Part shown: in pieces, positions 60,701 through 64,000 of the stretch
Layout: the number at the start of each line of letters is the position of its first letter
Position numbering within the stretch: position 1 is the first letter of the stretch
Assembly (NCBI GenBank): GCA_029204225.1
Contig: CM055095.1
Span: 21,805,252-21,869,251, forward strand
Direction: 5' to 3'
Origin: Diphasiastrum complanatum
Taxonomy: Eukaryota > Streptophyta > Lycopodiopsida > Lycopodiales > Lycopodiaceae
Length of the DNA: 64,000 bases
Program-made: the position numbers and the translations under genes
The notes under the pieces: model-generated
Seen by the model: the letters and a program-made list of their open reading frames with translations, nothing else
Database searches by the model: none
Told to the model about the DNA's origin: nothing

Positions 60701-61384
60701 TATCGTCAGTTAGTGGGCAGCCTGATTTACCTTACTACCACCAGGCCAGATATTGCTTATGCGGTTGGAATCGCAAGTCAATACATGTGTAAGCCTACCA
60801 AAGCACATTGGAAGGCAGCCAAGCGGATCCTACGATATGTGAGAGGGACAGTGACTTATGGGATTGGATACACGGATGACGGGAACCTTCAGCTGGAAGG
60901 CTATTCAGATTCTGATTGGGCAGGTGATAGAGACGATCGGAGATCGACGACAGGCTATTGCTTCAGCCTAGGTTCAGGGGCTATATCGTGGTGCAGTAAG
61001 AAGCAGCCTACTATTGCTCTATCGTCTACCGAAGCTGAGTACAGGGCGACTACGAGGTCCGCCTGTGAAGCCATTTGGTTACGCCGTCTACTTGAGGACA
61101 TGCAGATTGCTCAAGTAAGACCTACATTGTTACATTGTGATAACCAAAGCTGCATTCAGCTTGCAAGGAATCCAGTCTATCATGCACGGACAAAACATAT
61201 AGAGGTGGACCAGCATTTTATACGAGAGAAAGTGCACAGTGGGGAGATCGAGCTAGTTTATTGCGACACCAACGACCAGACAGCTGATATTTTTACTAAA
61301 CCACTTAGTAAAGATAAGTTTGAAAAGTTCAGAACTTTGTTGGGTGTCAGTTTGAATAAAATTGCCATTAAGGGGGGGTGTTGA
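57722..61384 (+). CDS. pol: Copia pol: gag C-terminus, protease, integrase, reverse transcriptase, RNase H
   Basis: 1220 codons without a stop; the last codon lies inside the 3' LTR. Residue landmarks: zinc knuckle C91-C94-H99-C104; protease DSGA at 153-156; integrase zinc site H286-H291-C319-C322 and catalytic D350, D413, E449 (TPQQNGVAERKNR); RT QMDVKSAFLSG (D814) and YVDD 899-902; RNase H SDSDWAG (D1063/D1065), STEAEY (E1104) and HCDNQS (D1140); C-terminal ADIFTKPL at 1188-1195. All key residues are present. The listed Met start is only the first ATG in frame; translation should enter from gag, which needs a frame change near 57715. The product copies element RNA and integrates the cDNA. 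Confidence 0.95.
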   Translation: MMSLSAREKLPTFGELCGLLLQEEMRRKNLSEREDNPELAFASKKKQNFQKKGKGKKKNSKQSLEQQVSKLQVGEESSTNSSSTPKRKGNCNYCGKYGHFAFECRKKQSDQKKGKNQQSHFVDKVAEEEQSGVLELFTAALSSESTFGGWYIDSGASKHMTPHRDWFSTYEETEDSQHVCLGDNSTRMVRGKGTVAIQLSSGEVKEIKSVLHVPGLAKNLLSVGAITKQNMVVEFNDSKCLVKDKEKNFKVVAKGMQEGGLYKLFTTIPSQEALSARDTNRDKLWHERYGHLSYKSLQVLNRHKMVVDLPSIKSSSDTCEACALGKQQRKKFPKEKVTRAKGILELVHSDLCGPMQVKSAGGAYYLMTFVDDFSRKVWVYFLKLKSEAFKYFKQWKAMVENHTGKRLKTLKSDKGGEYISDEFKDLCKACGIKRQFTAPHTPQQNGVAERKNRSIVECARSMLKAKGLPNSFWAEAVATAVFLLNRCPTKAVEGITPEEAYSGKKPKVGSLRVFGCTAYAHIPKDLRKKLDAKSVKCVFLGYSEGEKAYVLYDLENRRKILSRDVIFDEEHAPKIPEQEKEGITEFIPLIDSTDEDPSQESCKPQVQEQQQEIEPTSSRPLFGQVPEAEVGDKRKTKTVPWDTWSPSTSPTARKKLPRWYWETIKEGQVIEEGESSEQGVRRSLRSHERQETNFALMSTILNADEPQFFHEAVREKVWQHAMQEEYDSIVKNDTWELTTLPEGKQPIGCKWVYKTKFHANGTVDKYKARLVAKGYAQQEGLDYDETFAPVAKMTSIRTVLAIASYFDWDVHQMDVKSAFLSGHLQEEVYMEQPQGFEITGKENLVCRLRKALYGLKQAPRAWYSRIDEYFARQGFEKSKSDCNLYVFREGEDFVVVVLYVDDLLITGSNKKLIACVKKNLSNEFEMKDLGLLHYCLGVEVWKGKRCLFISQAKYAQKLLKKFNMQESKPISTPMDASNKPSKDDGPAFADETLYRQLVGSLIYLTTTRPDIAYAVGIASQYMCKPTKAHWKAAKRILRYVRGTVTYGIGYTDDGNLQLEGYSDSDWAGDRDDRRSTTGYCFSLGSGAISWCSKKQPTIALSSTEAEYRATTRSACEAIWLRRLLEDMQIAQVRPTLLHCDNQSCIQLARNPVYHARTKHIEVDQHFIREKVHSGEIELVYCDTNDQTADIFTKPLSKDKFEKFRTLLGVSLNKIAIKGGC
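61370..61378 (+). other. Polypurine tract AAGGGGGGG
   Basis: Directly abuts the 3' LTR; primes plus-strand DNA synthesis in LTR elements. Confidence 0.9.
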
Positions 61385-61779
61385 AGAGTAATGCCTATTT
61401 TACCCCTTTTTTGGCTAAGCATTAGTTAAGTTGTACATAACTCATGGGGCATGTTTTAATTAAATGCATGACCCCCCCTTTTTGTTAAGTTATGTAAATT
61501 AGTGCAAGTGGCCCACTTGGCCAAGTAGCTCACTCCCATGGTTGACACCTAGACTTTCCATGCATGTAAAGGAGGTGCTTGCCTCACAAGGGATTTGGAG
61601 GACCCACGCCCTCCTCTCTCTTACTAGCAATTCATTTCTTCTTGAGACTTTTAAGTTTGTGAGATGCTCATGCAATTCTCCTTGTGTGTGATATTTCCAT
61701 AGCCAAGTTTTCTCAAGCTTTCATAGTTGATCTAGCATCTGAGTTAAGATACTCCATAGCTAGGTCTTGTAATTCTTCA
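61379..61779 (+). repeat. 3' LTR, 401 bp
   Basis: Same length and, by eye, same sequence as the 5' LTR. The pol stop codon TGA is at 61382-61384. Confidence 0.95.
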
Positions 61780-61784
61780 GTGGT

Positions 61785-64000
61785 ATCAGGGCAATAGATG
61801 CATTTCAGATTCAAGATTGATTTAGTTTTTGTTCAATTTCCAAGTACTTAAGAATTTCAAGTTTCTTGATTATTCCTCTTGTTTGATCCACATATCTCCA
61901 ATTTGGACTCATTACTTGCAGGCTTTTTGTTGATACAAATATTGACTTGTTTTTTGGTTAGATTTCTGGTTTTTTGCAATCAACAATTAATCCTGAATTT
62001 GGACATCTTCAACAAGTAAAGAAATAGTCAATTTTAGAAAAAAAATTTTGCTCATTCCACAATTTTGATTATGTGTTTGATTTGCATCACATTTGCCACC
62101 TTTCAAGTTTCAGCAAAAATCCATTTCCACTTTGAATAGCAAGCAAGTCAATTTTGACATGCGACTTGCTACGTTATTGTTTCTGTTTATCTGCTAGCAT
62201 GTACTAACTGAAACTTGATGTTTGTGTAATCAAGCGAGTCAATTTTGACGGGTGATTTTGTGTTGCCAAAAGCTACAGATCTGTCAAAATTACCTATCAT
62301 GTCAACCTATCTGGTAAAAGCATGCAATGCTCTGATATTGTCATATACATCATTCATAAGATATGTTGTATTCAATATGGACATGCAATTGTACATTCCT
62401 TTTGTTAAAGTTTGTTCATTAACATACCATGCTCAAAGAACCAAAATTACGGAATAAACATTTTAACTCCAACTACTAGAGCTATTTGAATGTCCATTTA
62501 TTCACTTTGTGCAAAGCCCAAGATTCATGTTTATACAACTCTTATTCTAACATCTTTCAGAAATTGATCAGATTCCAAGATCAAAATTGACTTATATTGT
62601 TAATCCTGAGAGTTGACTTGAGTGGAAACATTCTAAAAGCAAAGTGCTACAAATTTGTCTCCCCTATGTTCATTCAGCATCAGTTTGCTGATTTGCAGAC
62701 CGAATTTCTTTCTTATTCCACTTCAACTATACGGATAAATACATAAGCAGTTCTAATACATTTACATTCATCTACATTGCTTATCTCAAATACATCTCAC
62801 ATATACATGGAAAAACAGTTACGGTGAATTCACACCGTAAGTCTATATACAAGATACAATTCCAAACAAGCAACTTCATGTAAGTATTACTATATTCACA
62901 CTGTGAGTTTATCATATGCAGTAGGCATAGCAACCTCAATCCAATTGATCGACAATCATCAGATTTTGGTTCAATCACTAAGCTATCCTAAGTCTATTTC
63001 TTAATTTCAAAAATCCAAAATGTCCAGATGATCTAATATATCATCAAGCTCCTAGGTATGGTACCATAACCCTCTTACTAGGAGAAGTAAGCCTACAGAT
63101 CTCACCACGTCCTGGCTCCAAATCTGATTCCTTAAAAAACTAATGCTCATCTATTTGTTGCAAGTTTCTCTAGAAATCATTCATCCGATGAAATGTTTAC
63201 AAGTTGAGCATTAACAAACCAAAGCTCAAATAAACCCTTCATTGTGACCAAAATAAATCTAGAAATCCTAATAGCTTCTAAATAGCATTGACCAGATTAT
63301 ACCTTGCACAAAGATTTATAAAAAAATGTCATATGATGCTCAAGGTCCATCTATTAGGCAAGATATATTTGTTTTCATAGTGATATCCAAAAATTATGTA
63401 GTTAATACAAATGCCTAAACCCCATCTTCTTGTTGAGGAAAAAGTGTACACCATTTTAAATTACATGATCCAATATATCATTGTCTGCGATTATTTGAAG
63501 ATCAACAATCTGATCAATCATCTCTTGGCTTACCAAAGCGATTGGTTTCAGATAAATGGACCGCGCAACTAAGGTCTGCCATAGGATTGTCAGTCCTTTT
63601 AGATGACCTATGCATGAAGGAACTACCTGTCAAAAAATCAATTCATTCCCTAAAGTTTGCATTATCCGTTACTCACAGTCAGGTAATTGATATTACAATT
63701 CCTAAAAGATTGGAGATTCACTATAATCCAAAGCACATTTCGTTATGCATATAGAACTTCAAATAAATGATATCAAAAGGGTATTCCTTATTGCCGAAGA
63801 AAATATATAGAGAATCATATGAAATACAGTTAGAACGGACTAACCACTCACTATCCACAAAATTTATTAAGAGATTCATTGGATGCCCTTCTTGATCTGA
63901 AGTCTGAATTTCCGAAGACTCCACCATATTAAATTGATAACTTAATCAAACAAACAACTTCACAGTAATCAAGGAAATCATAATTTGATTCACAGTCCAA
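61785..64000. other. AT-rich flank, no gene recognised
   Basis: Immediately after the target duplication the text reads ATCAGGGCAATAG, so that with the duplicated TGGT it forms a primer-site-like TGGTATCAGGGC. No coding domain was recognised on either strand; frames at 63542-63754 (+) and 63721-63927 (-) lack domain features. Confidence 0.4.

Larger units (their letters stand above)
56365..61779 (+). mobile_element. Complete Ty1/copia retrotransposon, 5415 bp
   Basis: Two 401-bp LTRs (56365-56765, 61379-61779; TGTTGAAG...ATTCTTCA), a GTGGT target duplication, a Met-tRNA primer site, gag, protease-integrase-RT-RNase H and a polypurine tract are all present in copia order. By eye the LTRs show no difference, which indicates a recent insertion. 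The gag-pol frame is broken once near 57715; otherwise all catalytic motifs are intact. Confidence 0.95.

Noticed and set aside
63542-63927. Two opposed ~70-codon open frames near the right edge
   Set aside because: No recognisable domain, no splice-site support, AT-rich repeat-like surroundings.

Overview
The window is nuclear DNA of a land plant with a repeat-rich genome. Evidence for a plant: a LysM-receptor-type (LYK-like) kinase domain, an atypical chloroplast-type WCRKC thioredoxin, CACTA transposon domains restricted mainly to plants, and Ty1/copia and Ty3/gypsy elements primed by initiator Met-tRNA. A decayed reverse transcriptase of Penelope-like type (24.9-28.4 kb) is unusual for a flowering plant, so a fern, lycophyte, bryophyte or gymnosperm is more likely. 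The species cannot be fixed from the sequence.

Only two host genes can be supported. At the left edge (112-1404, minus) is an intronless kinase-like gene that has lost all three catalytic signature residues. At 49.8-54.8 kb (minus) is an exon-split thioredoxin-like gene that no long open frame reveals: five exons can be read, one of them only 18 nt (KMPTIQ). Its introns hold an LTR fragment and a 34-bp minisatellite. Its 5' end is not resolved and may lie close to a young copia insertion.

The rest is layered mobile DNA. From left to right: a long LTR with primer site and gag start (3.6-5.1 kb); a CACTA DUF4216 relic (5.1-5.6 kb); a spliced CACTA ORF1-like relic (8.7-10.3 kb); a spaced hairpin-motif array (10.5-11.0 kb); a gypsy gag relic (15.4-17.0 kb, minus); a Helitron Rep N-terminal relic (18.2-19.3 kb); an ACTCGAATTTTT motif array with huge GA tracts (19.6-21.2 kb); a 251-bp triple tandem repeat (21.8-22.5 kb); the Penelope-like relic between two ~1.7-kb direct repeats (23.2-30.8 kb); a second copy of the first LTR family, rearranged by an inversion (33.4-34.1 kb); a gypsy element (34.6-44.0 kb) interrupted by an LTR-like insert and by a 4.5-kb copia insertion with target duplication CCTAC; a second copia relic (44.9-46.1 kb); and at 56365-61779 a structurally complete copia element with LTRs that look identical, target duplication GTGGT, and one gag-pol frame break.

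At least 14 long (GA)n/(CT)n tracts (about 40-190 bp each, together about 1.4 kb) occur, mostly at the edges of the repeated blocks. The last 2.2 kb hold no gene I can recognise.
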